Source of the DNA: Candidatus Copromonas faecavium (nom. illeg.)
GTDB lineage: Bacteria > Bacillota > Clostridia > Lachnospirales > Lachnospiraceae
NCBI GenBank assembly: GCA_018712915.1
Contig: DVGC01000064.1
Coordinates: 1-64,000 of the forward strand
DNA length: 64,000 bases
Direction of reading: 5' to 3'
Shown: positions 32,089 through 41,274 of the stretch, one piece after another
How positions within the stretch are numbered: position 1 is the stretch's first letter
Layout: each line of letters opens with the position of its first letter
Notes under the pieces: model-generated
Told to the model about the DNA's origin: nothing
Database searches by the model: none
Seen by the model: the letters and a program-made list of their open reading frames with translations, nothing else
Translations under genes and position numbers: made by a program

Positions 32089-34374
32089 ATGAGTGAGAGG
32101 GAAATCCAGAAACGATTGCGGAAAAGCATTTATTTTATTGTCTGTATTGGTATCCTGATGGTGTCCGGGTGCGGAATTTTTGCGTTTTTTCTCTCCAACA
32201 CGCTGGAAGAGGCTGTAACAAGCAACATGAGGGACGAGACAGATGAGTATAAAAAAAGGCTTCACAAGCAGTTGGATACGGATCTTCAGCTTTTAAACAG
32301 TGTAGCTGAAATTTTGAGACATACCGATTTGACAGAATCGGAAGCCTTTCCGGAGCTCCTGGATCAGGTGAATCAAAGCAATGATTTCCTGACAATGTCT
32401 TACATAAACGCAGACGGAATCGGAATCGTGGCAACATTGGGGAAAGAAATCGAAACCGGGGTTCGTTTGGAGGATCTCCAGGAAGAACCCCGGGAGATTG
32501 CTCAGAAGGCGCTGAATGGAGAAGAATGCATTTCCCATATGTTTAAGGGAGATTTTTCTCAGGAGAGAGTATTTACCTACGGCGTTCCCGTATACAGGAA
32601 CGGAGTGGCAGATGGAGCGCTGTTAGCCAGCACTCATGTGGAAATTTTTTCTGATATTCTTTCCGGCAATCAGGTCATGGGCGGAACCGGCCGGATCCAT
32701 ATGGTCAGCAGCACGGGAAAGTTCCTGATCTTTACCAACCCGGTTGTGGAAAACCGGCCGGATACCCTGTTCGGCGAGCCATACCTGTCCGGGGAAAGTC
32801 TGAAGCAGATTCCTGAAAAGATGGAACGGGGAGAGGAAGGCTTTTTCTCTTTCCGTTATCATGGCCGGGAATACCGGGCTTTTCTGACGCCGGTGGGGGT
32901 TAACCAATGGTATCTGGTCTGTGTCAATTCCATTGAGGAAAGCAGCCGGATGGTTCTTCGCGTGGTCGAGGGAGCCGGTGTACTGGCAGCTGTGATGCTG
33001 ATACTGTTTGTCTTTGTTTTGATTTACGGATACCGGCTGGCCAAAAGCGGAAACAGGAATCTGATGAAAATGGCCTATCATGATGCGCTGACGGGCGCCT
33101 TGAATTTTTCCGGTTTTCAGAAAGAGGCCAAAGACAGGATGGATGAAAACAGCAGCTGCAGCATTGTGACTCTGAATATCCACCAATTTAAATTTTTCAA
33201 TGAAATATTTGGAAAAGAGCGGGCGGACAGGCTTTTAAAAGCTGTTGGAGAACAGGCGGAGAAAGAACTCGGAGAGAGGGAGCTGCTGTGCCGGGCAAGC
33301 GCCGATCAGTTTTACCTTCTGCTGAATGATACAGATCGGACAGTTCTGTCAGAACGGCTGAACCGCCTGATGGAGCGGATTACCTGCAGCTTTGGGGAGC
33401 AGGGAGACTATCAGGTGCTGCTTTACTGCGGTATCGTAATTTCTGATGTGAACGACACCGTTTACAGTCTGGATCAAATGCTGACTCATGTCATGTTTGC
33501 TTTGGCCAAGGCCAGGGAAACCCATCAGAATACAATCTGGTTCTTTGATTCGGAGCTGCATAAGAAAGAGGTCATGGATAACTACGTGGAGGGCCATATG
33601 AATCAGGCACTCCAGGAAAAAGAATTCCGGCTCTATCTGCAGCCGAAGATTGATTTAAAGACGGATGCGCTGGGCGGAGCAGAAGCGCTGGTACGCTGGC
33701 AGCGGCACGATGGGACAATGATTTTCCCGTCTCAGTTTATTCCTTTATTCGAAGAAAACGGCTTTTGCGCCAAACTGGATATGTATATGGTGGAGCAGGT
33801 CTGTGCCTGCCTGCGTCAGTGGATGGATGCGGGACTGACACCGGTTCCCGTCTCTGTCAATCAGTCCAAGCTGACCTTTTTCATGCCGGATTATGTGAAC
33901 CGGCTGATGGAACTGGCTGACCGTTATCAGATACCGTCTGGTCTCCTGACACTGGAGATTCTTGAGGGGATGGCGCTGGAAAATGTGGATGCTTTGAACA
34001 GAAGACTGGAAATTCTGAGAGAAAAGGGATTTCATATTTCCATGGATGATTTCGGAAGCGGATATTCCTCCCTGAATACGCTTGGAAAATTGAAGTTAGA
34101 TGAGCTGAAGCTGGATCGGGGATTCCTTCTGGAGGTTTCAAAAGGGGATAACAATTCCAGGCTGATTATGGAGCAGGTGGTGACATTGGCCAAGGGACTT
34201 TCCATGTCCGCGGTTGTGGAGGGCGTGGAGACAGAAGAACATGTCCGGCTGATTAAAGAGCTGGGCTGTGATTACGGACAGGGATATGTTTACAGTAGGC
34301 CGGTTCCGGAATCTGAGTTTACGGAAAGCTGGATGAAAAAAGCAGGAATCAATCAAAAAACAGAAAAGAACTAG
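32089..34374 (+). CDS. Membrane sensor with degenerate GGDEF and intact EAL domains (c-di-GMP phosphodiesterase)
   Basis: 761 residues. One N-terminal helix (about 12-34), an extracellular sensor region (about 40-295) of Cache-like type, a second helix (about 299-323), then GGDEF (about 335-500) and EAL (510-750). The signalling motif of the GGDEF domain is SADQF (residues 404-408) instead of GGDEF, so cyclase activity is unlikely. The EAL domain is complete: EALVRW (532-537), DDFGSGYSSLN, EGVETEEH, and the loop glutamate in LEILEG. It should hydrolyse c-di-GMP in response to an outside signal. It is convergent with an active-looking diguanylate cyclase. Confidence 0.92.
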   Translation: MSEREIQKRLRKSIYFIVCIGILMVSGCGIFAFFLSNTLEEAVTSNMRDETDEYKKRLHKQLDTDLQLLNSVAEILRHTDLTESEAFPELLDQVNQSNDFLTMSYINADGIGIVATLGKEIETGVRLEDLQEEPREIAQKALNGEECISHMFKGDFSQERVFTYGVPVYRNGVADGALLASTHVEIFSDILSGNQVMGGTGRIHMVSSTGKFLIFTNPVVENRPDTLFGEPYLSGESLKQIPEKMERGEEGFFSFRYHGREYRAFLTPVGVNQWYLVCVNSIEESSRMVLRVVEGAGVLAAVMLILFVFVLIYGYRLAKSGNRNLMKMAYHDALTGALNFSGFQKEAKDRMDENSSCSIVTLNIHQFKFFNEIFGKERADRLLKAVGEQAEKELGERELLCRASADQFYLLLNDTDRTVLSERLNRLMERITCSFGEQGDYQVLLYCGIVISDVNDTVYSLDQMLTHVMFALAKARETHQNTIWFFDSELHKKEVMDNYVEGHMNQALQEKEFRLYLQPKIDLKTDALGGAEALVRWQRHDGTMIFPSQFIPLFEENGFCAKLDMYMVEQVCACLRQWMDAGLTPVPVSVNQSKLTFFMPDYVNRLMELADRYQIPSGLLTLEILEGMALENVDALNRRLEILREKGFHISMDDFGSGYSSLNTLGKLKLDELKLDRGFLLEVSKGDNNSRLIMEQVVTLAKGLSMSAVVEGVETEEHVRLIKELGCDYGQGYVYSRPVPESEFTESWMKKAGINQKTEKN

Positions 34375-34380
34375 AAACAG

Positions 34381-34412
34381 AGCGGGGGAAGCCGGGGTTA
34401 CGGCTCCCCGCT
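34381..34412. terminator. Bidirectional terminator between the c-di-GMP genes
   Basis: AGCGGGG with AAGCC pairs to GGCT with CCCCGCT around an 8-base loop. A short T-rich segment follows on the + side. It serves the ends of two convergent genes 23 bases apart. Confidence 0.65.
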
Positions 34413-35531
34413 TTGCTGGCTGGAAACGCCCTGAAAAGAACGGATGGAAAAACATCCTTTCCCTGTTCCTTTGGCCTGATAGAGTGCCATATCCGCCTCA
34501 CGGAACAGTTCTTCAAAGCTGATTTCCTGCTCTATTAGACAGATGGCACCGATGCTGCATCCTGCTTTGAAGCCATAGTTTTCCTGAACCTGCTTTGCCA
34601 GCTGCTGCTGGACAGCCCGGCACTTTTCTTCCAGAAGCTCCGGAGTGCAGCCTCCTTTTAAGAAAACCAGGAACTCATCGCCGCCGAAACGGCCAATAAC
34701 GTCCGTGCTCCGGAATGTCTGAAGAAGAATATTGCCGAAGCATTTTAATACCTGATCTCCCATATAATGTCCTCTGGTATCGTTGATGGACTTGAAATCG
34801 TCCAGATCCATCATCAGCAGGGCACAGTTGACCGGGCCGTTTTGGGCATTCAGAAACTGAAGGATGGCTTCGGTGGATGCCTGCTTGTTCAGTACATTGG
34901 AAAGAGCGTCATGAATGCTTAACAATTTATATTTCATACGGGTTTCAAAGTCCCTGACACGAAGAAAGAGTATAAGATTGATTACGATTACAGAGCAGCC
35001 AAGAGCCGTAACAGAGGAGAAAATGTCGTATTGACCGACCCATGGAACTTTGAACGTAAGAACACAGGCGATGAATATCAATTCATAAATGCAGAGGAGA
35101 AGAAACGTCAGGGTAAAAGGCATAACAAAAAGGGCCGGAATGGCTACACACATAATCGGCATGAAAACGGCCGGAGCAGTAGGCGAACTGATGCAGTCAA
35201 TCAGAATGACGAAAGAAAAAATAACCGTTTCAAATATAACGCATAGAATGATACTTTCGACAGCCGAGACAGATTCTTTGCGATAATAATGGAAAGAAAA
35301 GATGCAGAGCAGGACTGTGGAGGGCAGAAAAAGCAGGTGATAAAAGGTGGGGCTCCAGCCCTGAAGCAGGTAAGGAGATAGAAACAGGCATAGAATCAGA
35401 ATCAGCAAAGCAGCTCCGCTGCTGCCCAAAAGAAGACGGAGATTGGCCGCCGCAATTTCTTTTGAGTCTTTTTTAAAATACTGTTCACGTTTTTTTATTT
35501 CAGCCAGTATCAGCGAATTTTTCCTGCTCAT
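34398..35531 (-). CDS. Membrane diguanylate cyclase (GGDEF)
   Basis: 377 residues from the ATG with AAGGAG before it; an in-frame upstream codon would add an unrelated hydrophobic tail. Five or six transmembrane helices (about 30-190) make an MHYT/7TM-like but unrecognised sensor block, followed by a GGDEF domain (about 215-375) with intact GGDEF at 283-287 (RFGGDEFLVFL) and MDLDDFKSINDTRGHYMGD. It should make c-di-GMP from GTP. Its neighbour is a c-di-GMP phosphodiesterase in convergent orientation, so the two probably act against each other. Confidence 0.93.
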   Translation of the reverse strand: MSRKNSLILAEIKKREQYFKKDSKEIAAANLRLLLGSSGAALLILILCLFLSPYLLQGWSPTFYHLLFLPSTVLLCIFSFHYYRKESVSAVESIILCVIFETVIFSFVILIDCISSPTAPAVFMPIMCVAIPALFVMPFTLTFLLLCIYELIFIACVLTFKVPWVGQYDIFSSVTALGCSVIVINLILFLRVRDFETRMKYKLLSIHDALSNVLNKQASTEAILQFLNAQNGPVNCALLMMDLDDFKSINDTRGHYMGDQVLKCFGNILLQTFRSTDVIGRFGGDEFLVFLKGGCTPELLEEKCRAVQQQLAKQVQENYGFKAGCSIGAICLIEQEISFEELFREADMALYQAKGTGKGCFSIRSFQGVSSQQSGEP

Positions 35532-35756
35532 GGCGGCTCCTTCTTTCTGCTGTCCGGTCGCATTTTTTATAGTATATCGAAAAAAAGCTGCTGTGACAAT
35601 AAATATCGGATGACTTATCAATTTCTCCACAGAAAATTTACATTTTCGTTACAAAAAGCTGGTGACAGATTTTACGTACTTTCAGTAAGATAACTTCCGA
35701 CATAAACAAAAAGACATCAAATGCGGGGAGAACCCGTCAGGGAGGAGTTGTTTTAC

Positions 35757-36890
35757 ATGAAAAGAAAAATTGGCATGCTGGCAGCAGCCGGCATTTTAAG
35801 CGCCGCGGCATTGGCCGGCTGTTCCAGCCAGACTGCGGAAACAGCGGCGGAGACAACAACGGCAGCGGAAACTGCCGCAGAAACGGAAGCATCATCGGAA
35901 GAAACTGCAGAAGACACCACCGCAGAGGAAACCCCGGCGGAAAGCACAACTGTGACGCAGACGGAGCCGCTGGTGGTTTATTTGAATGACTTTGACGCTA
36001 TCATTCCGGAGCTATTCAAAGAAGCTACGGGTTACGATGTGGAAGTTGTAGTTGGAAACGGAGCGGAAACGATGGCAAGAATTGAAACAGAAGGAGACAA
36101 TCCCCAGTGGGATGTGGTATGGCTTGATTCCATGCCCAGCATCTACGCGTTAGGTGCCCAGGGAAGGCTTTTGACAGACTGGGAGCCCTCCAATGCGGCA
36201 AACTTAAAAGAATACTTCCAGGAGATTGTACCGGCGGACAAGGCATACTATCCGACCGGAGCCCACGCGGCAGGCGTCATCGCTTACAGAAACGACGTAT
36301 ATACAGAAGAAACGGCGCCTACCACATGGGAAGATTTGACGAGTGAGGAATACAAGGATCAAGTCGGAATGGCTGACCCCAGCGTGGCGGCTCCAGCGTA
36401 TCCGTTTGTTTCCTGGTTCTTTAACTCCATGGACATGGAGGGCGGCAAGGAGTATTTCAGCTCCATGTTTGATAATGGTCTGAAGATTTACCCCAAGAAC
36501 CCGCAGGTGGTTCAGGCTCTGGCCAGCGGGGAAATCTCAGTGGCAGCCCTTCAGGAAAGCAACGCCTACGGTATGGTCGCTTCCGGTGAACCGATTACAA
36601 TTGTGTGGCCGGAAGAAGGCGCTCCCGCCTCTGTCAGAGTTGCTGGCATCAGTGCGAAGACAGAACAGCCGGAGGTGGCAAAAGCTTTTGTAGAATTTTT
36701 ACTTGACCCGGAGACTCAGCAGGCGCTGGTGGATTCCGGAGATGAGGGATATTTTGAACCGTCGGCAGAGGGCGTAACGCCCAAGACGGATCGGGCAACC
36801 GATACGAACCTGGTTTATGCGGATGCGGCCTGGGCGTCTGAGCATGAAGCTGAAATCAAAGAATGGTTTGCAGACGCTTCTGTGCAGTAA
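35757..36890 (+). CDS. ABC importer solute-binding lipoprotein (FbpA/PotD-like)
   Basis: 377 residues from the ATG with GGAGGAG before it (35740-35746). Signal peptide with lipobox LAGC (Cys about 22), then a Thr/Ala/Glu-rich linker to about residue 65, then a two-lobe periplasmic-type binding fold with LVVYLNDFDAIIPELFKEATG and PITIVWPEEGAPASVRVAGI. The fold matches iron(III)/polyamine/phosphonate binding proteins. The tandem tyrosines of FbpA iron binders are absent; the region has SNAYGMV instead, so iron is uncertain. First gene of a three-gene importer. Confidence 0.85.
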   Translation: MKRKIGMLAAAGILSAAALAGCSSQTAETAAETTTAAETAAETEASSEETAEDTTAEETPAESTTVTQTEPLVVYLNDFDAIIPELFKEATGYDVEVVVGNGAETMARIETEGDNPQWDVVWLDSMPSIYALGAQGRLLTDWEPSNAANLKEYFQEIVPADKAYYPTGAHAAGVIAYRNDVYTEETAPTTWEDLTSEEYKDQVGMADPSVAAPAYPFVSWFFNSMDMEGGKEYFSSMFDNGLKIYPKNPQVVQALASGEISVAALQESNAYGMVASGEPITIVWPEEGAPASVRVAGISAKTEQPEVAKAFVEFLLDPETQQALVDSGDEGYFEPSAEGVTPKTDRATDTNLVYADAAWASEHEAEIKEWFADASVQ

Positions 36891-36893
36891 ACA

Positions 36894-38594
36894 ATGGGTA
36901 GAAAAGGAAGAACGGAGGGGGCAATCGGATGGATTGTCCTCTTTGTGCTTACAATTCTCATTATTCTGCCTCTGGGTACGGTTTTGCTTCAGGCTGTAAA
37001 ACCGGGACTTCTGGGGGAAGGAAGCAGCGAGAAGGGCGCCAGTCTCTTACTGGAGGTATTCACCCGTCCTTTGTGGAGCAGGGCGCTGAAAAATTCCCTG
37101 ATGCTTGGCATCTGCACCACCTTTTTCGGGACGATTTTCGGGGCGGTATTGGCAAATTTAAGGGTAAAATGGGACTTTAAGGCAGGACGCCTGATGGATG
37201 CGGCTGCCTGGATCCTGATGATTATGCCGTCCTTTATCATTGCCCAGGGATGGGTTTACTTTGCCTCCGGAAACGGGGTGGCAAGGGCCTGGCTTGGCTG
37301 GGATGGCATCAGCAGTATGGTGTTCAGTTTTCCCGGACTGGTATTTATCATGGTTTTAAATAAGTTTCCCTTCGCTTATGTAACCATCAAATCCTCTCTG
37401 GAATGGAAACCTCAGCGGCTGTCTTATGCTGCCCGGGTCAATGGTGCAACGGCCTGGGAGGAGTGGAAGACGGTACAGGCTCCCCTGTGCATTCCGGCTT
37501 ACTGCTCGGCAGCCATTCTGATTTTTATGGACACCATCGGAGATTTCGGACTCCCGTCTGCCATTTCCGGCGTATACCGGTTCCAGACCCTGCCTTATGC
37601 CATTTATCAGGCGCTTTACAGTTCTCCGATTCGTTTTGACATGGCAGGCGTTCTTTCGTTTTACCTGGTTCTGATCATTATTGCAGCCATGATTCTCCAG
37701 TATGCAGTCATGGGGAAAAAACGGTTTGATTTTATGGACACGGGAACGGTACGGACGGTGCCGGAGCGTCCGCCGAAGGCAGCGGGGACTCTGCTGAACG
37801 TGACGGGAGCATTCCTGGCATTTTTAACGCTCTGTGTTCCCATTGGCTCCACGATTATCATGTCCTTCTCCAGCTCCATTTCGGCTTCCAACTTTGGATT
37901 TACGCTGGATAACTATAAAAATGTGATTTTGGAGAGCGGCGATTTGCTGACAGGCCTGCGCCATTCCCTTGGAATCGCTCTGGCCGCAGCTGTACTTGGT
38001 CTGATTCTTGGATTTTTTGTATCCTATGTGATGAATTATTCGGATTTTGCCTTTAAGCGGGTGATTGATATGCTGTCTCTGGTGGCTCTGGCTGTTCCGG
38101 GTGTGGTGCTGGGCATCGGATATATTTTTGTCTGGAACCAGCGGTGGCTGGAAGAACTGGGACTTCAGATGTACGGGACGCCCCGGCTTATCATTCTGGC
38201 CAGCGTGGCAGCGGCCATTCCCGTCATTACCAGGGTACTGACCGGAGGCATGGCAAAAATTCCCAAGCAGATGCTGTTTGCGGCCAGGATTCAGGGAGCA
38301 GGGCTTTCCATGCGGGTAAAGACGATTCTGCTTCCGCTGCTGAAAGGAACCATTGTTTCCGCCTTTTTGTCCGCATTTGGCGGAAGCGTATTTAACCTGG
38401 CCATCAATACGGTCCTTTATCCGCCCAACTATACGACGCTGTCGGTATACATCAGCCGGGGCGTCGAAAACCTGGAGTTTGGGTATTCGGCGGCAGCGAC
38501 CATTGCAGGCGGCGGGTTTGTGGTAATTCTGATCTTGCTGGTGGAATGCCTGACGAGAAACTGGAAACGAAGCCCGGAAGCCAGTGAGGAGTAA
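36894..38594 (+). CDS. ABC importer permease, two fused domains (FbpB-like)
   Basis: 566 residues with twelve hydrophobic helices in two similar halves, the fused form found in the iron(III) and related importers. Each half carries an EAA-type cytoplasmic loop: ARVNGATAWEEWKTVQAPLC (about 180-200) and ARIQGAGLSMRVKTILLPLL (about 463-483), which meet the ATPase. It starts 3 bases after the binding-protein stop, so is clearly in the operon. Substrate as for the binding protein: not certain. Confidence 0.92.
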   Translation: MGRKGRTEGAIGWIVLFVLTILIILPLGTVLLQAVKPGLLGEGSSEKGASLLLEVFTRPLWSRALKNSLMLGICTTFFGTIFGAVLANLRVKWDFKAGRLMDAAAWILMIMPSFIIAQGWVYFASGNGVARAWLGWDGISSMVFSFPGLVFIMVLNKFPFAYVTIKSSLEWKPQRLSYAARVNGATAWEEWKTVQAPLCIPAYCSAAILIFMDTIGDFGLPSAISGVYRFQTLPYAIYQALYSSPIRFDMAGVLSFYLVLIIIAAMILQYAVMGKKRFDFMDTGTVRTVPERPPKAAGTLLNVTGAFLAFLTLCVPIGSTIIMSFSSSISASNFGFTLDNYKNVILESGDLLTGLRHSLGIALAAAVLGLILGFFVSYVMNYSDFAFKRVIDMLSLVALAVPGVVLGIGYIFVWNQRWLEELGLQMYGTPRLIILASVAAAIPVITRVLTGGMAKIPKQMLFAARIQGAGLSMRVKTILLPLLKGTIVSAFLSAFGGSVFNLAINTVLYPPNYTTLSVYISRGVENLEFGYSAAATIAGGGFVVILILLVECLTRNWKRSPEASEE

Positions 38595-38656
38595 GAAATG
38601 CCGGAGAAGAAACGCCGTCAAATACAGGACGGAATATGAGAACAGGAGCAGACAGG

Positions 38657-39739
38657 ATGGAAAACAGGGAAGAAATTCTTAAAATAGAGAATCTGAAAAA
38701 AAGCTTCGGGAAAACCGAGGTGTTAAAGGGCATTGACATGACTGTTTATAAAAATGAGATTATCAGTGTATTAGGGCCTTCCGGATGCGGAAAGTCTACG
38801 CTTTTAAACATTATCGCGGGGATGCTGATGCCGGATGGGGGCAGTGTATCGGTGAGAGGAGAAAAAATCTCCGAGAAAGGAAAGGCTCTGCCGCCGGAAA
38901 AACGGCGCATGAACATGGTGTTTCAGGATTTTGCCCTCTGGCCCCATATGAATGCCTATGAAAATATTGCGTATGGACTTCGCAGGGCAAAGGAGAAGGA
39001 TGGGGGGATTCGGGAGCGGGTGGATGAGCTTCTGGCGCTTCTGCACCTGGAGGGGCTGGAAAAGCGGTATCCGGCGGAGCTTTCCGGAGGACAGCAGCAG
39101 AGAGTGGCCATCGCCAGGGCTCTGATTACCAAGCCGGAAATTCTCCTGATGGATGAACCTTTATGCAATCTGGATGTTCAGCTCAGGGTGGAAATGCGTA
39201 CGGAAATGGCCTTTTTGTTCCGCCGGCTGGGGACCACGGTATTCCATGTAACCCATGATCCGTCGGAGGCCTTTGCCATGGCTGACCGGATTGTGATTAT
39301 GAACCAGGGAAACATTGATCAGATTGATACGCCTCAGAACTGCTATCGGAATCCCCGGACCGAGTCGGTGGCTGCCCTTCTTGGAGCCGGCAATCAGATT
39401 CACGGGGTGGCAGCGGCAGACGGAGGCGGAGAGATACGGATGGGAGAAGACCGGTGCAGAGCAGCCGGGCGGGAAGGAATCCGCAAGGATGATGCGGTGA
39501 CACTCCGATTCCGTGCAGAAAATGCTTCCTGGAGCGGAATCCGGCAGGAAGGAAACGGCTTTCCTGTCAGCGTGGAGTATTCTTCCTTTGAAGGGGATTA
39601 TTACCGGGTAATGGCGAAGAACGGAGCCGGAGAGCCGTTATGCTTTTTAAGCCGGGAATATCTGGAGAAGGGAGCCAGAGGGTATGTTTCTGTGGAGGCA
39701 GACCGGCTTTATGTCTATGAGAGGGAGAGTGCCGCATGA
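38657..39739 (+). CDS. ABC importer ATPase (FbpC/PotA-like)
   Basis: 360 residues from the ATG with AGGAG at 38644-38648; an in-frame ATG at 38636 has a poorer site. Walker [11 protein letters not shown]-loop [10 protein letters not shown], signature [10 protein letters not shown], Walker B ILLMDEP, switch [14 protein letters not shown], then a C-terminal TOBE-type domain (about 240-360). It powers the permease encoded just before it. The last four bases overlap the start of a phosphatase gene, so that enzyme is probably coupled to the importer. Confidence 0.95.
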   Translation: MENREEILKIENLKKSFGKTEVLKGIDMTVYKNEIISVLGPSGCGKSTLLNIIAGMLMPDGGSVSVRGEKISEKGKALPPEKRRMNMVFQDFALWPHMNAYENIAYGLRRAKEKDGGIRERVDELLALLHLEGLEKRYPAELSGGQQQRVAIARALITKPEILLMDEPLCNLDVQLRVEMRTEMAFLFRRLGTTVFHVTHDPSEAFAMADRIVIMNQGNIDQIDTPQNCYRNPRTESVAALLGAGNQIHGVAAADGGGEIRMGEDRCRAAGREGIRKDDAVTLRFRAENASWSGIRQEGNGFPVSVEYSSFEGDYYRVMAKNGAGEPLCFLSREYLEKGARGYVSVEADRLYVYERESAA

Positions 39740-40476
39740 TATATCTGATGAGCGACGTTCATGGATGCTCCTCTCTGTTTTTTGAAATGCTGGAACATAT
39801 TTCATTTGGTATTTCGGATCGAATGTATATCCTGGGGGATCTGGTGGGCAAGGGACCGGATTCCCTGGGACTTTTGCGCTGCGTCATGGAGGACGGGCGC
39901 ATCCGGCTGCTCCGGGGGAACCACGAACAGCGGCTTTTGCAGGCTCTTGGCGTGGATCTGGAGGCCGGAATTTCCCGTGAAATTCTGGAAGAATGGGAAC
40001 GGGAGGACGGCAGGGAAGTGCTCCGGCAGCTTTCAGAAATCTCCGCCGGAGAGCGGGGCAGGATTCTGGAGTTTTTAAAAAATACGCCGTTATATGAACA
40101 GAATATCTGGAGTGGTCATGACTGGCTGCTGGTTCATGGGGCTCCGGTGCCGGGAATGGGATACGGCGTTCTGGAGAATCGGTTTCGGAGCATAGAACCG
40201 AACGGTGAGGAAAATCCGGCATGGAAAGAAGATGGGGAGGACAGGGATGAGAAACGGTCCGGCATTGGGAAATCAGACCGGGAGGCTCGGAAGGATATGC
40301 CTCCCAGGATAACTGTGGTGGGCCATACTCCTACGTTCAAATATGGAAAACAGTACGCGGGCCGCATCATTGTGGGAAAAGAACGGATTTTTCTGGACTG
40401 CGGGGCCGGATGGGGGTGCGGACTGGGCTGTCTCAGGCTGGAAGATGGCAAAGAATTTTACTGCCGCGAGTCATGA
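39736..40476 (+). CDS. Metallophosphoesterase (PPP/PrpE-ApaH-like)
   Basis: 246 residues. Calcineurin-type metal motifs in order: SDVHGCSSL, YILGDLVGKGPD, LLRGNHEQRL, a later WLLVHGAPVPG, and VVGHTPTFKYG. The group includes protein Ser/Thr phosphatases and dinucleotide polyphosphate hydrolases. It overlaps the ABC ATPase by 4 bases (ATGA), which suggests that it works on the imported compound or on the transporter. A charged insert (about residues 155-185, Asp/Glu/Arg-rich) is unusual. Confidence 0.88.
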   Translation: MIYLMSDVHGCSSLFFEMLEHISFGISDRMYILGDLVGKGPDSLGLLRCVMEDGRIRLLRGNHEQRLLQALGVDLEAGISREILEEWEREDGREVLRQLSEISAGERGRILEFLKNTPLYEQNIWSGHDWLLVHGAPVPGMGYGVLENRFRSIEPNGEENPAWKEDGEDRDEKRSGIGKSDREARKDMPPRITVVGHTPTFKYGKQYAGRIIVGKERIFLDCGAGWGCGLGCLRLEDGKEFYCRES

Positions 40477-40550
40477 AGACAGAGAAACCGGGGCGGAATG
40501 GTTCACCGATGGAGCCTGGCAGTTTTGCCGGAAATATTCGGTGAAACAGT

Positions 40551-40577
40551 TTTTTTCCGGGCACTTCCGGAAAAACC
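40551..40577 (+). repeat. Symmetric hairpin in the phosphatase-PH spacer
   Basis: TTTTTCCGG and CCGGAAAAA face each other across six bases. It can form a stable hairpin; one arm is T-rich and the other A-rich, so it could help termination on either strand. It lies in a 249-base spacer that also holds a good promoter. Confidence 0.5.
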
Positions 40578-40613
40578 GTCCTTTTCCGGATGCCCAATTT
40601 TTGCTGACGGCCA

Positions 40614-40642
40614 TTTACAAATGGAAGCCGGCTGGATATAAT
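40614..40642 (+). promoter_or_regulatory. Promoter of the PH-domain gene
   Basis: TTTACA (40614-40619), 17 bases, TATAAT (40637-40642). Near-consensus for the housekeeping sigma factor, about 84 bases before the PH-domain start. It separates this gene from the importer operon. Confidence 0.8.
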
Positions 40643-40725
40643 GGCCTTATAGGGCCGGCAGATAAGCGAAGGGTCAGGAGGACGGAATTGGTCACAGACC
40701 TGAGCAGCCGGGAAAGGAGTGTTTC

Positions 40726-41139
40726 ATGGATAAAAACAGGATGAAATGGTATGACAGGAAACGGCTCTGGTGCGGCCTGCCCTGGACATTTACCAAATAT
40801 GGAATGAGCGAGGACCGGATTTTTGTAGAAAAGGGACTTTTCAATGTGAAAGGGATGGAGGTTCGCCTGTACCGAATTATGAACATCAGCATCAGCCGGA
40901 GCCTGCTGCAGCGGGTATTCGGCCTGGGAACGATTCATCTGGACTCCACGGACAGAGATTTAAACTGTTTTGATATTGTCAATATTAAGAACAGCGAAGA
41001 AGTGATGGAAATGATTTCTCAGGAAGTGGAGGAAGAACGGGTGCGCAACCGGGTGGCCTCCCGGGAGTTTATGAACGGGAGCCATCTGGAAGGAGATTCG
41101 GACGGAGAAGAAGGAATGGACGATTCTTCGGAACACTGA
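40726..41139 (+). CDS. Bacterial PH-domain protein (YdbS/bPH2-like)
   Basis: 137 residues. Residues about 5-100 match the short bacterial PH fold: WCGLPWTFTKYGMSEDRIFV, KGMEVRLYRIMNISISRSLL and FGLGTIHLDSTDRDLNCFDI. There is no transmembrane helix, unlike many YdbS members; the C-terminal 35 residues are acidic and probably unstructured. GAAAGGAG precedes the start. The role of such proteins is not known to me. It has its own near-consensus promoter. Confidence 0.8.
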   Translation: MDKNRMKWYDRKRLWCGLPWTFTKYGMSEDRIFVEKGLFNVKGMEVRLYRIMNISISRSLLQRVFGLGTIHLDSTDRDLNCFDIVNIKNSEEVMEMISQEVEEERVRNRVASREFMNGSHLEGDSDGEEGMDDSSEH

Positions 41140-41185
41140 GCCGGGAATTTTACCTGGAGTTGAGATTTTTTTTACCGGGATTCGG

Positions 41186-41214
41186 TTGAAATTTGGGGGT
41201 AAATCAGGTATTCT
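41186..41214 (+). promoter_or_regulatory. Candidate promoter of the HD-domain gene
   Basis: TTGAAA (41186-41191), 17 bases, TATTCT (41209-41214), about 60 bases before the TTG start of the HD-domain gene. A purine-only stretch (41225-41270) follows. Moderate fit. Confidence 0.5.
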
Positions 41215-41274
41215 GGTCTGGCGAAGAGAAGAAAAAAGGAAAAAGAAAAGGAAAAAAGGAGAAGAAGAAACAGC

